Below are positions 63,791-64,000 of a DNA stretch of 64,000 bases, one piece after another. The stretch is from Himantopus leucocephalus (taxonomy: Eukaryota; Chordata; Aves; Charadriiformes; Recurvirostridae). The notes under the pieces are model-generated. The model did not search any database and had not been told where the DNA came from. It worked only from the letters and a program-made list of their open reading frames with translations. The stretch is from the NCBI GenBank assembly GCA_003993805.1, contig RSEF01000021.1, positions 4,205,576 to 4,269,575 on the forward strand, written 5' to 3'. The position numbers were made by a program, and so were the translations under genes. Numbering within the stretch: position 1 is the stretch's first letter; every line of letters starts with the position of its first letter.

Positions 63791-64000
63791 CTGTTGACAG
63801 AGAGAGAGTCCAATAGTTTGAGGGTGGGAGAGAGGGAAGAAAATACTCTGCATTGCTATTAGTTTGCCTCTTCGTTAACTCGATTTACCCCTCCTGCGAC
63901 ACCAATGTTTCAAAAAACTTATCCTTAACTATGATTTATCAAAGCAGAAGTTTTAAAATTAAAAACTTCCAGCAGGATCAAGAGGTTGACAATGCATCAA
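63791..64000 (-). other. FAAP20: FAAP20 intron 1 (partial)
   Basis: Pyrimidine-rich (on the minus strand) sequence leading into the exon 2 acceptor. No GC-rich first exon is seen before the window ends. Confidence 0.7.

Noticed and set aside
63791..63813. FAAP20 start codon just upstream of exon 2
   Set aside because: The open frame runs through the splice acceptor TCAACAG into intron and begins with TTG, not ATG. The true start is expected in exon 1, outside the window.

Overview
The window is vertebrate nuclear DNA, most likely from a bird. It holds split genes with GT-AG introns, long AT-rich introns, and several CR1 LINE copies carrying the 3' end typical of birds (a GGTCCCTTCCAAC-type terminus and ATTCTATG-like tail). 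No bacterial operon, phage, CRISPR array, tRNA or rRNA was seen. Nearly all long open frames are chance frames in introns. The coding content was rebuilt exon by exon from splice sites, reading frame and similarity to known protein families.

Positions 1-57,200 carry the 3' nine tenths of PRKCZ (atypical protein kinase C zeta) on the + strand. Sixteen exons, corresponding to exons 3-18 of the human gene, join in frame. They encode 528 residues that match human residues 65-592 with no net length change: the end of the PB1 domain, pseudosubstrate, C1 zinc finger, hinge, whole kinase domain and C-terminal tail. The first two coding exons lie to the left of the window. Intron 3 uses a rare GC donor. 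Intron 2 holds a broken hAT-family DNA transposon (1-1665). The 19.6 kb intron 4 holds a CR1 LINE fragment (about 19,262-20,165). Intron 16 (12 kb) holds two CR1 3'-end scraps.

Positions 57,200-60,500 lie between two convergent genes. This stretch is not featureless. It has a CpG-rich patch with a TATATAAG box near 58,023 that looks like a stand-alone promoter or enhancer, followed by a TAAT-rich, conserved-element-like block with a perfect homeodomain-type palindrome.

Positions 60,885-63,790 carry FAAP20 (Fanconi anemia core-complex associated protein 20) on the - strand, with its first exon beyond the right edge. Three exons encode the FANCA-binding N-terminal region, an unusually long middle exon, and a UBZ4 ubiquitin-binding zinc finger split by an intron and ending in the conserved C-terminal tryptophan. 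The tail-to-tail PRKCZ-FAAP20 order matches human 1p36.33. PRKCZ acts in cell polarity and signalling and FAAP20 in DNA crosslink repair; they are neighbours but not functional partners.

I found no convincing new multi-gene system. The most useful leads are the intergenic promoter/enhancer candidate, the (TG)n tract abutting a FAAP20 splice acceptor, the enlarged FAAP20 middle exon, the GC-AG intron and the hAT relic.
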